64,000 nucleotides of DNA, from positions 806,001 to 870,000 of the forward strand of contig RCSZ01000014.1 of assembly GCA_014898425.1 (NCBI GenBank), read 5' to 3'. Made by a program: the position numbers and the translations under genes. The notes beneath the pieces were generated by a model, which saw only the letters and a list, made by a program, of their open reading frames with translations, searched no databases and was not told the origin of the DNA. Positions 23,305-37,487 of the stretch are shown here, piece by piece (the stretch's first letter is position 1; every line of letters starts with the position of its first letter). This DNA comes from Botryotinia globosa. Taxonomy: Eukaryota > Ascomycota > Leotiomycetes > Helotiales > Sclerotiniaceae.

Positions 23305-25590
23305 TCAACTTTCCCACAACTTCACCCTCTTCCACCAAAATTCACAAGCTTCCTTCTCCACTCTATCCTTCCTATCCTCTTCGATCTCTACTACCACGCC
23401 TTTTTCCTTACCCCCCGCGATCTCATCACTTCCTCTTCCGAAAACCATTTTTTGTCGTTTCCCTTCCCCACCCTTATATTCTGGCCACACCATACGAGTC
23501 GGATATCTACCCGGGATTGCATTTGGATTTCCTGTCGGAGATATTATGAAGGATGTCCAATAAGCATGCATCAAGCCTGCGATTTCTTTCGTCGTTGTGG
23601 ATTTATCGACTACCTGGGATGCGTATGCAGGAAAGGGGTATTGAGAACCGTGAGAGGCACCATAAAGGACACTACTATTAACTGAGTATTCGTAGAGATA
23701 GACTGGTGCTGATTTAGGTAAACTTGAATTTGAGGGAGAGTGCTGATAGAAATGTTCCCCGGAAGCAAAATAGGCAGTTTGACGCACAGGACTTATGTAC
23801 GCATAATCCCCATATGCTTTATCAAGGCGTCGATATTGATTCCCCACTTCAAGAGCAGTGTTATTGAAGGCGTATGGGGAGTATAGGTTGTATTCAGGAT
23901 TTGGGTAGAGGGAGTCGATAATTGAGAGATCTTCCATAGGAAGAGTGGGTAGGAGTACGTGGAAGAAATCGAGGAAGGAACCTGCTTTATCAACAGTTTT
24001 AGGGACGAAAATAGACCCCTCATTGGTGTTGTAACCAGTAAGAATGGGGATGTGACGATATGTGTTATTTAAAAAGGCCTCGATCGGGGGTATTGGAATA
24101 ATACTATCTTGACCAGGTCCATCGATGCATGGTTGGAAGGGCCAACGAACAGAGGGATTGTAAGATTCAAAGATTTGCTGCGAGGCAGCTTTGATGGATG
24201 AAACAGGAAGACTGCGAAGTTTTGAAAGAATTTCGGCACGTGGAGTGCTAGAAAGCTCAAGTTTATCCAGGAATTCTGAAAATTGAGTCTCATGGAGGGG
24301 ATTATCGTAAGGATAGACAGCGCGGGCTGTTGGTCCCCCAGATTCAATGATTGCTTTAGCAAAAAGGGAAGGGGAGCCATCATTGTTCATTAAATGATGA
24401 CCGATCTGAATCATTGTTAGAATCCACAATGATGTATTGATCGCATCCCTAAGTCTTCAGCATAGCCATTATTTCCATTATCCTGGACTACAGGGCTTCG
24501 AAGGCGTAAAAAGTTGCAAAACTTTGGTTAGGATTTGACAACGAATATCCCATTCCAAACAGAACAATGATGCAAAAAGACATAACGCTTCAACCGATTT
24601 CGGGAATTCAGAAAGCCTCGTCGTCAGGTTGAACTCCAAACTATTAGAGTAAGCAGAAAAGCACGGCTTGGGATTAGTTTTTTTTGAAGTGGCGAATCAC
24701 GCTTATCATAAAACAAGAATAAAACTCACAGAATGAGCTCCAGCTGAGGGACCCATCAAGGTAACATTTTCTGGATCACCGCCAAAGCTTGAAATATATT
24801 TCTGGACCCATTCCAACAACAACTTCTGGTCTTTCAAGCCCAAATTCAAAGCCTTCTCTTCAGCCATTAGCCTCGATGGCAAAAAGCCCAGAGCGCCTAC
24901 TCTATACTCAAATGTGACTGCAATCAAAGGTTGTTTAGACCACCCCACCAGAGATGCTATTCCCCTATCATTCGCGTACCCAAAATTAAAAGCTCCTCCA
25001 TGAACATGCACCAGAACTGGTAATTTTTCGTTTGATGAATTCGTGGTGCTCTTGAAGCGATGAATATTCAGATTAAGACAATCCTCGCTCTGAGGTTGAT
25101 TGTCTGGACCGGACATACATCTTGATGCGGGTTTTGTGGCGTCAAAAGTTGCTGTTGATGCATTCACCGGGACAGGAGGTCGAAACCTAAGATCTTCTGT
25201 TGGTGGCAATGCATAAGGAATTCCAAGAAACTCTTCAAGGACTTGTGGGTATTTCGATGTTTGTTTTCCTATATACGTTCCCTGTGGAATTGTAACATTC
25301 GGGCTTGACGAAATAATGGAGGAAGGGGTTGGAGTAGCGGAGGTTTGTGTCATGGTATTGCTTGATGTGCTTGTATCAATGGAGGCTGTTGAGTGTTGAA
25401 GCTTTGTACCATCATGACCAGGTGGCTCCTTGATAAGACCAGGCTTTTCCGGGATTATGGGCTTTGGACGCAATCTTTCCTCTGAGATTTGAGGTGAATA
25501 TTGAAGCCTCCAATAATATATCAGAGCGATGGTGAAGATTGAAACAGTAAATAGCAGTGCTAATCTCTTGCGCAAAGTTATACTTGCCAT
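23305..25590 (-). CDS. Type-B carboxylesterase/lipase, N-terminally membrane-anchored
   Basis: Two exons, 25590-24730 and 24405-23305. The 324-bp intron has a GTGAGT donor, TCTAAC branch and CAG acceptor; the product is 653 residues. Residues 8-27 form one hydrophobic segment (RLALLFTVSIFTIALIYYW region) behind a basic start, indicating a signal anchor rather than a cleaved leader. A Ser/Thr/Pro-rich linker (about 60-100) leads to an alpha/beta-hydrolase domain. The landmarks are EDCLNLNI (169-176), oxyanion loop HGGAF (197-201), nucleophile elbow GPSAG with S282, acid E416 in NTNEGS, and H539 in GASHGS. The elbow is usually GESAG; proline at the second position is unusual but the serine and glycines are kept. 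It probably hydrolyses esters in the secretory pathway or at the cell surface; the substrate is unknown. The intron is long for this genome. Confidence 0.88.
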
Positions 25591-26891
25591 GTTGTCGCCT
25601 GCTGTCGTTGTTGTTCTGAATGGTCACTGCACACGAAGCGTGTCCGTGATGGTCTATAAGATATTGATATGAAATTGGGTTTAAAGTCAGTGGAAGTTCA
25701 TAAAATCTTGAAGATCAATAAGAGTCGATAATATCGAAGGATTGAACATCTTTCAATATTGCTCGAGTAACTTTGCGGCGTGGAATATAAAATTGTGGAT
25801 GTAATCACTGACTAGGTAGATTTCCTGGTCTTGGAAATTACCTACCTAACCTTAAAACTACGTACCTGGCAATTTCAGCCACTGAGCCACTTTAATAGCG
25901 TACACAAGCCACCTCCAGCTGGGCGCTTCTATCTCTTCTACCCGTGGACCTACCTAGGTACTCCCGAGGATATCAAAGGCTTCCAGGTTGATGGCAATTG
26001 ACTCTTGACTTGTTTGCCATCATAATAACTACAACACATTCGAAGGCAAAGCATTGAGTCGAGTCTCTACTACTTCTTTCTTGTCTTGAGGCAAATAGAA
26101 AATTGACATAGTAGGTGCCTTGGTGGATAACGTCAAAAGTCGTGTTGTCTTCTGGAGTCATTGGAGGACAATTTCAACTACAAACTTTTATTTCATATAA
26201 TTTATCTTCATGTCATAACTACCTATATTCTGCTATTCCTCAAGCTTAGCCTCAAGTTACAATAAAATCGTTCCGCCGCAGAATATTAAGGACCCAAGAG
26301 ATGTGCACAAGACACTTTGAGAGCCGACGTCTAAACTTTCGAGGGGGTTTAAACATACATCTTCACTTCTCTATAACTTCATAATTTCCGGTAACGGATC
26401 GGCCGGGGTAGATTTTCAGAAATCAAGTGATTCAGATACGTGGGGAGACCCGATCTATTCAAAAGATGGGATTTGATAAATACACAACTTTGTCTAATAA
26501 CCTCCAAAGATACTGGCGTCTGTAGGTAGGTATATAGTAGGTCGTATATCTTCTCTTGTTCTTTCCTTCCAAGTTCAGCGAACGACACAGACAACAACTT
26601 CACACCTTCCATTTTAACATCAGAATGAACCACGTCTACTCTTTCCATGCTGTACCGACATGTTCACACCAAATAAAGCCCTCTTCTTGTCGTCCTCTTT
26701 CAATTCTCATCCAACAATCAAGCACACAGCAACATCGCTACAAATTTTGCTCTCTCAACCTACCACAGCCACCAGACACACACTCAAACAATTCTTGCTT
26801 CTCTACATTAAACATAAGCTACCCCCTTGCACTTTGCCACAGAGATTCTTTCTCATCCCAATCCTTCACATATCTTGAGGCTTCCTTTCCC
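25591..26891. other. Divergent promoter region
   Basis: Spacer between the carboxylesterase (-) and the gene at 26892 (+). It contains a TACCTAGGTA palindrome at 25951 and a related CTAGGTAG/CTACCTA pair near 25813-25850. 26580-26890 is C/A/T-rich like a fungal 5' leader. Confidence 0.6.
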
Positions 26892-27557
26892 ATGAAGATC
26901 GGTGTCAAGCCTTCAGATTTGGCATACCACGTTTTCAACACTTCGCATCCTCTCACTCTACACAAGGAAGAGCTGTTGGCTGATATTGTACATTTTCCGA
27001 AATACTCGAGAGAAGCATTCCTCAAGGATATCGCTGCTCATTCTAATCTCAAACCTGTATCTGGATCGGACTCTTTTACCTTAACTCCTTTATCTTCCAC
27101 ACGAGACTCGGAATCTTCGACGCCGGCTCAAGAAACTTGCCAACTTCACAAGGACCAGAAGGCCATCCTGGAACATTTAACGCTTGAGCTGGAAACCAAA
27201 ATCGACACAAAGCGTTGGGTTTTTGGCGGTGACTCTTCTGTAGAAGGACCCACCTACGACTATTCACAGACATCTGGGATTGATAATTCAGAAAGTACTG
27301 GTGAGTAACTTGACTTTCCCATTTTATTTCCGAGATTAAGAGACTAATTCTTTCAAGGCGAGACAAGCACTTTTTCAGAGCATACGTCCAAATTGACTCT
27401 TCTGCAATACGCCTGGGCAAAACTGTGGGCGGCATTGTTACATAAGGAGTACAGCGGCGTTGATTTGGAATCAACAGACTCATTACTGGAAGAATACTCA
27501 CTCCAGGCGCCTACTCTGATCAAGAAGAAAAGTAACAAGAATAATGGTTCATTATGA
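26892..27557 (+). CDS. Unknown protein, overlapping the next ORF
   Basis: Two exons, 26892-27300 and 27358-27557. The 57-bp intron has GTGAGT, ACTAAT and a CAAG acceptor; the product is 202 residues from the MKIGVKPSD start. The frame stays open further upstream to ATG 26625, but that stretch has leader-like composition, so the later start is preferred. The protein is largely hydrophilic with two probable helical parts: SREAFLKDIAAHS near the N-terminus and LTLLQYAWAKLWAALLH near the C-terminus. No domain is recognised. Its stop TGA (27555-27557) lies 14 bp inside the next ORF, which starts at 27544 in another frame. Either the two are separate genes or the model hides a further intron that joins them. 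Confidence 0.55.
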
Positions 27558-29730
27558 GCAAAGAAAGCCGCGGCTGGTACTTAGAAACACCCAACCTAGA
27601 GCGGCCGATCCTCCAAGATTAGTTTTAAGGCAACAAAGACAGGAGCCTCCATTACCAAATGGCGAAAATGCAGCAAACTTACCACTGCAAGTAACCTATC
27701 TTCCACAACCTTATCATGGTCAATATCAGAATATGGTCCCTAACTCTTTGCCATATGCTACTTTTCAATCTCAACTGCCAATGGCATATAACGTTCCGCT
27801 AAACATTAACATGGCTCCTAGTCATGCAGCATCGCAGATAGTTGATGCAAGGAATCATCATCTTAACATGAATGCCCATAACGGCCGAGGTCCTGAAAGA
27901 GGCGAGGGAATGTATGCTGGGTGTACTCCCGTTCTCGAGGAGCGTCGGGATGACCACACGGGAAGAGTGTCCCCAAGAGTTGCTTTACGCACTATGATGC
28001 AGCAAGCTCTTAGACCAAGTGCACAACGTGAAAAGTTTGAACGCTCAACACACTATACTCAACATTCTCACTATCCACGAGATACTTTTGGATTAAGCTC
28101 ACGTGGCGTCAGTGTGGCATCTGATACCTCGATTTGTCCTCAAATTGACAGAAGTCTTGAGGCTAGTATTCGAGAGCAGCTTGCTCGTTCTGGTCTCCTT
28201 CGAGATTGTCCAGACCCCGAATATGTCAACAGGCCAATGGCGGTTGATCCTTCGATTGTCTCATGCGGGAGAGCCTTGAAGCAACAAATACCATTTTATC
28301 ATCACAGACCACAGTATCCTTTCAGTCAACCGCAACCCTTTGAAGAAGTCAAAATGAGTAGAGAGCTCTCACGACCACCTTTTTTGATCAGCTCGTCACC
28401 TCCAAAAGTTCAAAGAAATACAGGAATTCCAACTCACAAATTACTTGTGCCACGGTCAAATTCTCCACAGATTCAGACCTACAGAGGTGTCGATTCTGTG
28501 ATCAAGGAACCCAAGAGAAGAGATAATCCACAATCGTACAAGGTCGAACCGGGATCAAAATTCTTGACCAAAGATGACTACACTCCTACCAAAAGAATCG
28601 TTGGTTACTTTGTAGAGTCTTCTGGCGAAAGCCCTAAATCTGCCAAGAGATACCCCATTCAGTCTCTCGGCAATCATGAAGAGACAACGCCCAAACCTCT
28701 CAGACACCCTGTCAAAAATCGCTCGGGTGGTGCTTCTGAACCAGAAACGACACAGTCTCTCATCAGAGATGGAAAATACAAAGTTAACAAAAGTGAGGAA
28801 ATACCCAGGGTATCGGCACCTTTGACAGAAACCACCGAGGGCGAAAATTCCCTTGAGCCGATTGAGATTATCGACAAATACGTTGACAGTCCCAAGGGGC
28901 AAGCTTATGTTACAGTGCAAGAGGTGTCGAACGAGGATTGCATTACAAGCCCAAATGAAAATAGAAAGGCAGATTTACTCGAGGACTGCATCAAATCTCT
29001 GGCTACATGGGAAAAGGGAGATCGAAGAGTTCTTCTCAAGCTATTGAAGGTTCTGAAAAGACTTGATGACGAAGATGATGCCAAGCCTATCGAGGATCTC
29101 AAGACTACCTACCCTACTGAATGCAGCCCACGAAAAGAAAGAGAATCTAGCTCTAATAACAGTCTTAATCCCAAGGCGGCATGTTTCAGAAACTTTAGTT
29201 CTGCGAGAGCTCATATTATCCGCGCCCACCATGAGCGGCGAGGTCTTTCGTTACAGGAAGAAATGACACCAACCTCAAATGAAATGTTACCAATGTTTTA
29301 TCCGAAGCCCCTAATGTCAACAGAACCTATTTGGATCAAGACTGAGCAAAGGAAATTCATACCACCACCAGGTCTTCCCATTCCATTGAAGGCACATGTC
29401 GGTCGTAAGGTCCCAGTCAAGACGACCCTGGATCCTCCACCAAATGAAGACGATGAAGGAAGAGTAGCCAAAGCAATGGACCCTCGTCTAGCAGGGCCAC
29501 TTCTTACTCGATTCTACAATAAATATCCATTGACTGGTACAATATGTCCAAACCCACCTTCACCTCCTCCAGCCGCCGTGAAAAATGCTGCAGAGATTCA
29601 AGAGGAGCTTGAACGCCTTTTGTTGCAAGAAAAGGAAAAGAAGGCTTTTGCAAATTCTTCAACTTTTAAGCCTCGTACATCAAGGGGAGCCGGTCCTGGT
29701 GGAGCTGAGACTTTGAAATTTGCCGAGTGA
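27544..29730 (+). CDS. Large unknown, mostly disordered protein
   Basis: Single exon, 728 residues. The N-terminal third is rich in proline, glutamine, arginine and asparagine (for example LVLRNTQPRAADPPRLVLRQ) and contains MAYNVPLNINMAP-type low complexity. The middle is Ser/Lys/Glu-rich. A short ordered helix is likely around DRRVLLKLLKVLKRLDDEDD. The C-terminus ends with a glutamate/lysine-rich coiled segment (IQEELERLLLQEKEKKAF) and a Gly-rich tail. No enzyme motif, transmembrane segment or signal peptide is seen; regulatory or nuclear roles are possible but unsupported. The ATG overlaps the end of the preceding ORF by 14 bp, and no in-frame continuation exists upstream beyond a TGA at 27517, so a fusion would need an unseen intron. 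Confidence 0.72.
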   Translation: MVHYEQRKPRLVLRNTQPRAADPPRLVLRQQRQEPPLPNGENAANLPLQVTYLPQPYHGQYQNMVPNSLPYATFQSQLPMAYNVPLNINMAPSHAASQIVDARNHHLNMNAHNGRGPERGEGMYAGCTPVLEERRDDHTGRVSPRVALRTMMQQALRPSAQREKFERSTHYTQHSHYPRDTFGLSSRGVSVASDTSICPQIDRSLEASIREQLARSGLLRDCPDPEYVNRPMAVDPSIVSCGRALKQQIPFYHHRPQYPFSQPQPFEEVKMSRELSRPPFLISSSPPKVQRNTGIPTHKLLVPRSNSPQIQTYRGVDSVIKEPKRRDNPQSYKVEPGSKFLTKDDYTPTKRIVGYFVESSGESPKSAKRYPIQSLGNHEETTPKPLRHPVKNRSGGASEPETTQSLIRDGKYKVNKSEEIPRVSAPLTETTEGENSLEPIEIIDKYVDSPKGQAYVTVQEVSNEDCITSPNENRKADLLEDCIKSLATWEKGDRRVLLKLLKVLKRLDDEDDAKPIEDLKTTYPTECSPRKERESSSNNSLNPKAACFRNFSSARAHIIRAHHERRGLSLQEEMTPTSNEMLPMFYPKPLMSTEPIWIKTEQRKFIPPPGLPIPLKAHVGRKVPVKTTLDPPPNEDDEGRVAKAMDPRLAGPLLTRFYNKYPLTGTICPNPPSPPPAAVKNAAEIQEELERLLLQEKEKKAFANSSTFKPRTSRGAGPGGAETLKFAE

Positions 29731-30468
29731 TCAATAAACAATTGATAACGGAATGAATAATGGATCAAAAAAAGCGAAAGTATTGATTATAATAGTATGT
29801 TACTATTTCTGATGATAGTATTATCTTGAGATAGCGGCGATACTTACGCAGATCAGATCAGAGCAAAGCAGAGCAGAGAAGCAGAAAGCCCTTGTGCATG
29901 ATTAATAGTTGTAGTAGTCTTGAATTTTAGCCTTTTTACGACTTGCGATTCAATGCTTGCATGTTTGTTAACAATATGTGTTGCGTGGTATGAACTTCCT
30001 TATCTTTGCTTGATGCTCTAGAAAGATTCATCAATACTCGATTGATCTCGTGACTGTCAAGACATTTAATATATGAATGAGGACAACCTCTCGAAAGTAA
30101 CCTCGATTACATGGTTTGTTTGTTGCCAACAACCGGGATGGAAGCGGTCACTGCGGCCGCTATATCCGCACCAGGCTCAATATCATCATGAGCTCAATAT
30201 CTTTTGTTCATTCAAAACGTAATGGGTTTATTGAGCGGCCTCTACATTTATCTAAGCTATTCAAGTTACGAAGTCGCATATACCAGCTTAAATCTTATAT
30301 GCGACTATAATTTATGTTGAATCAATTAGTATAATCGCGACCGTCTGAGATCTTACAGCTCTGAAGCTACAAGCACTTCGTTCTTCAACCCTTCTACCTT
30401 CCGTTTCAGCAAGAATATATTTCTTTGCACGACAAGTCATCGTACATCTTTGATAAAACGCCATCACA
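29731..30468. other. Intergenic and MED1 promoter
   Basis: No gene recognised. A short 'cagagcagag' repeat lies near 29855-29885. The last 100 bp are CT-rich and lead to the MED1 start. Confidence 0.6.
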
Positions 30469-32622
30469 ATGGCGACTCCAACGCCAGGAAAGTACCCCGG
30501 TGTAGCAGCGACACCTCCCGTCTCAACCCCATTTTCTACATCCCATCTAGCGTTTTCTCCCCATGGACCGCGTTCTGTTGTGCCATCTCCCTCTCAAATC
30601 AAAAAATCTAGTCCTGCAGGAACCTCAATGTCGAATCAAGCATATAATATGGGGATGGTGGGATTCGATAGTCCGTCTGCAGCATTGGCGCTGGGGATGG
30701 GTGCGGATGTCGTAGGGGATTTGGGCATTGATTTACAAGGAATCGGGGTGTTGGGTGGTGGGCCGGGGAAAGACGAAGATGAGAAGAGGAGGAGGTTGAT
30801 GGGTTGTGTGGAGATTTTAAAAGTGAGTTCAGTCGGATTAAAGTGGTAGGGGTAGAAGGGCATGTTATTTATGTTTGGTTAGATTGGGCAAATGCTAATA
30901 CAATTTGTACAGCCTAATAAAGGAAGACTTAGTGAGGCAGGGCTCGAACGATTAGCACGCAGAGTAGGATTAGAATGTTTGTGGGAAGATATGATGGGAA
31001 GCGCCAGTAATGGACGCACACTTATTATAGCAGGGAATGCTCTTGCGCTCGACATCGATTTTGCGAATAATGTTGTCCAGAAAGTCTCACTCTCATTTCC
31101 CGATGCGCCGGAATCAGTAACCAAACACGAGAAGACAGCTTCAGATATATTGTTAAGGGACTTACAATTTGAGGCTGGAGAGAGTCCGTTAACCAAAATG
31201 CTGGACCGGTTTGCGGCAAACTTAGAGAGATTAACTATGTTGGATAAATTGAGTGTTATACCTGGACTCAATTGTCATGAGGCGGTTGCGGGAATCTTTT
31301 GCAGTTTGCATAAGTTGCATAATTGGGAGATGATAAGATTGAAGGAGAATGATATGCTGGGAATGGAGGATGAGTATATCCTGAGGGCTGCGATGTGCAA
31401 CAGGAGTGGCATACCAATTATGCATTCAAGAGAGAGACTAGGGTTAAGTCTCGATTATTGGCAGGAAAAACGACGGATTCCAACAAAGGGGAAGAAACAT
31501 AATAGAAAGACATGGTCGTTATTGGTAGAGGTTGCACCATTACCTTCATTGGTGGTGGGTGTATATACTCCTTTGCGCGTATCTGATAAATGGATATCAG
31601 ATGAAGTTCAGCAAGCTAATCCGGCAGTCGATGATCTATTCCGAGCAGCCCAGTTGCAAGGGGGACCGATCTTGAATTGGTTGGAACCCGACAACACTCT
31701 TTTACCGGCAAATCCCGATATCAAGACAAATGATCTGAACAACGAGACGCAAAAATTCCCAGAGGCAATGTTTGTTGCGAAATTCGATCCTCCGATCATA
31801 GTGCCATATGCTATCGCGATGCAGATATACCAATCGACGCAAACGCCCTTTGATTTTTCAGAAATCACAACGTTTGATGGACTTATGTTTCCGTTGAGTG
31901 CGGAGGAAGCTTTGAAGACTAACGAGACACAAGCCAGAACTATCACCACAGAAAAAGACATCTCGGTTTGGGATAGAGAGGGAAGGAAAAAGGTAGAGCA
32001 ACATATTAATACGTTGTATATTGAGAAGATTGATTATGGAAGGAAGGTAGAAGAAGTATCGTTCAGTCACCCTAGACAATTGGTGGAGATTTTGCCATGC
32101 TTAAGGCAATTTGCTTTGTTGAGTACTGTGTTGAGGAAAAGTTTCGAGGCGGAGGAAAGTTCAAAATCCAAATCGAAAGGACCAACCAAATCTGAAACAC
32201 TATCAAATCCCCCCGAAGTGGATACTATAAACCCCCCAACGAAGAAACAGGAATTTGAGGACTTTATGAAGAGTTTCACTACATCGCCGACGCCAAAACC
32301 GGTTTTGAACGAGCCAAAAAAGGAGAAGAGAAACGAATCAACGCATCTAGATGTTTCTCTAACATTGACCCCAGTACCCAGGGTGGAAATAGTATTTGAG
32401 TTCAAGAAGAGGAGTGCGAATGCGATTCTCGAAATTCAGGGGAATGGCGGGGTGGTGGTTGTACAGGAGAATATTCTGAATGGGATGGGAGAGGATGAAG
32501 TGATGGATGGAATGGGAGAAGAGAGGAAGGCAAGAACATTGACTAGAGATGATTTGGGTAGGATGTTGGAGGTTTGTGAGGATTTGGGGGTTTGGGTTGA
32601 GTGGGTTAAGGGGAGATTGTAG
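30469..32622 (+). CDS. MED1: Mediator complex subunit 1 (fungal Med1)
   Basis: Two exons, 30469-30822 and 30913-32622. The 90-bp intron has GTGAGT, a GCTAATAC branch and ACAG; the product is 687 residues. The N-terminus is a proline/serine-rich disordered lead. A KRRRLMGCVEILK helix then joins PNKGRLSEAGLERLARRVGL, the conserved start of the fungal Med1 domain. WEDMMG, LIIAGNALALDIDF and the VSLSFP strands follow. Med1 is part of the Mediator middle module that links activators to RNA polymerase II in the nucleus. A Lys/Ser/Pro-rich low-complexity insert lies near codons 520-600, followed by a C-terminal ordered end (DDLGRMLEVCEDLGVWVEWV). The start has good context (cacaATGGCG) after a CT-rich leader. 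Confidence 0.85.
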
Positions 32623-34071
32623 ATGGGTTTTAATTTGGGGGTGTGGATGTGGACCATCAGCATGAGGATAGGTTGGAGGAGGAAATGTGACGTGTTTGTG
32701 TGTATGATACCCAGCGAGTTGCCATCTATTTGTTGATTCATTCAATTTGTTCTAATGGTACATGTGATATCATGCAAGTGATGTTAAACGGTGGACCCAA
32801 ATTTTTAATATAACAAACTTGGGAAAGAAAAAGAGAGCAGTATCGTCTAGAGTGAAACCCCGAAATCAGGGATCAGAGAGTCTGAATTTCTTATTTTCCC
32901 GTGGATTAATTGAAAAAGAATCAACGAGTATGTCCAAGTAGGTAGGTATTGATAGAGAATCCAAAAACACGCTCGCTACTCATCTCACCAAAAATACTTA
33001 CGCGGTAACAACACAACACACAAACCACTCATTCGAATATTTACCTTTTCTCACCCCTCCATCCTCCTCATTCCACCCTCCCCCACTATCTCCCTCGCTA
33101 TTTTCCCCTCTCATCCCTCAACCCCATATCCATATCCATATCCATATCCATATCCACACATCCACATCCACATCCGCACCCGCTGCCTTTGAATCGCAAC
33201 GAAGTAAACATCTTCATGCTCGTAGCACTCGCAATCAAGCTTCGCTTTCTCCCACACATTCAAAACACTGCCAAGTATCTTCATAACAACGCTCGGAACT
33301 TCATCACAAAGTGTTTCTATCATGCAGTGAAGTGCGCAGTTCAATTTCAATTCAAGCAGCCCGCAAGTGAAATCAAGTCTTAACAATGATATTCATATTC
33401 GTCATATTCACATCCATATTCCCTTTCCATGTTATCATCTGTAAACTGTAACAACCAAGTAACCCGGATTCGAATATCTAAATCTCTTCTCTTCAGCTAC
33501 ATTTGTATTTGCATCATTCTTGAATGTTAGCAATCTTCAGGTACGTCTGCTTTCAAGTTCCTCCATCACTCTCCACTGTCCACTATTCCCTCTGACTCTG
33601 AACTATCGTCTCTCCCAAATTCAAGTCGAGCAAGCCATAAATAAGACATGTTTCTCTCCCAAAGTTCCCTGAATAGTAGCAAGTATCTCCATGATAATAA
33701 AACAAAACAAAAAGGTAACCTGTAAATCGCGAGACCACATAGAACTCCAACCACTCCTCTTTCAATTCAATCATCCATTGCGATCCGTTCCAGTCCATGT
33801 AATTCGCCAGTCCTTTCTTAATAAACACAAGGCAGTATGCCAATCAAGTTGAGTGGAGGTAGTAGCAGTAAGGTATAGAATCACCCACTTGCCATAGTTT
33901 TAATATCCGATTCTCCAAAGCCAGTTCCATCCACATCCACATTCCAAGCTCACTCCCCGTACCAAATAAATAATCATATAAAATTTTCATTGCTCATCAT
34001 CCGTATTTTATCTTTCACGAAAAGTATTATCAAACCACAGAGAGGCGACCATTGAATAATTAGCGAACCAT
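32623..34071. other. Convergent intergenic region
   Basis: 3' flanks of MED1 and SNF1. It holds a (CCATAT)n/(CCACAT)n run at about 33124-33175. Open frames at 33111-33843 are short, in conflicting frames and unlike proteins. Confidence 0.6.
33124..33175. repeat. Hexamer microsatellite CCATAT/CCACAT
   Basis: About five CCATAT units pass into CCACAT-type units on the same strand. Confidence 0.85.
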
Positions 34072-36537
<2,466 letters not shown>

Positions 36538-37487
36538 GACTACGTTCGTCAGGTATTTCAATGTGGTCGACGGGTGGTTTATTGACTCGGGGTAATTGTT
36601 CCGTTGTCGTTGCTTCAACCCCACCAAAGATGATTTCTGGTGGCTTTCAGCAGGTACTAGTACTAGGTTGGTGGAAGCTTCAAATCAAATGTGAATCACT
36701 TGTTGTGAGTAATCGTTGAAGAGTCAGAAGTGAACGAGTCAGGAATACTTTCAAGGGTATAAGAATTATTGAGTGAATAATTTGAAAGGGTCTTCCGATG
36801 AGAATCAAAAGATTGAGAGACGTTATGAAGGAAAAGTTGATTTGTGGTTCCCGTTCTCAACCAGAATCCGACAGAGGTGGTCGATGCGGGAAGCTCTAGG
36901 TAGGTACTTTTAGCGATATCTGGGGAAGTGAAGGGGAGCGTAGTAGTGTAACATTGAAAGCTGGATTGGTGCAAGGGGGAGGAGGAGGAGGAGAAGGAGA
37001 AGAGGAAGAAGTAAACATAACAGGTAGGTAAGTGAGTTATGTAAATGAATATATATATATATTCATATGATTCGTCCGATTTATTACTTCATTTCATGTC
37101 TTGAGGAGATATAGGTAATGTTGAGATGATATATGATAGAATATAAGAACTCCCGAGGTCTTCACTCTATCGACAATTGAGACCCAACTCACGAGGTTAA
37201 ACTCCCAATCTATTTATAGTGTCAAATCATCGAGAAGTACCTAGGTAGGTATGTAGGTATGTAGGTATAGAAAGGCAATTAATTCACTCATGGAGTAACT
37301 CTATTCAACCCTCCTCTCACATCAACTTCATACCCCCCAAACGATACCTACCAGCCCACCAGTGGCCCTGTCCACTCGCTTACTAATCTTTCCTCAAGCT
37401 AATTTCCTCATTGAGCAATTCACATCTTGATATCTTATCGATTAATTTGCTCACCACCAATAAACATCTCCTCATCATCCAACAAAA
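36538..37487. other. Divergent promoter region
   Basis: Between SNF1 (-) and the gene at 37488 (+). It contains a (GGA)n run near 36980-37010, an (AT)n run near 37050 and a TACCTAGGTA palindrome at 37238 followed by three TAGGTATG-like units. No gene seen. Confidence 0.6.
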
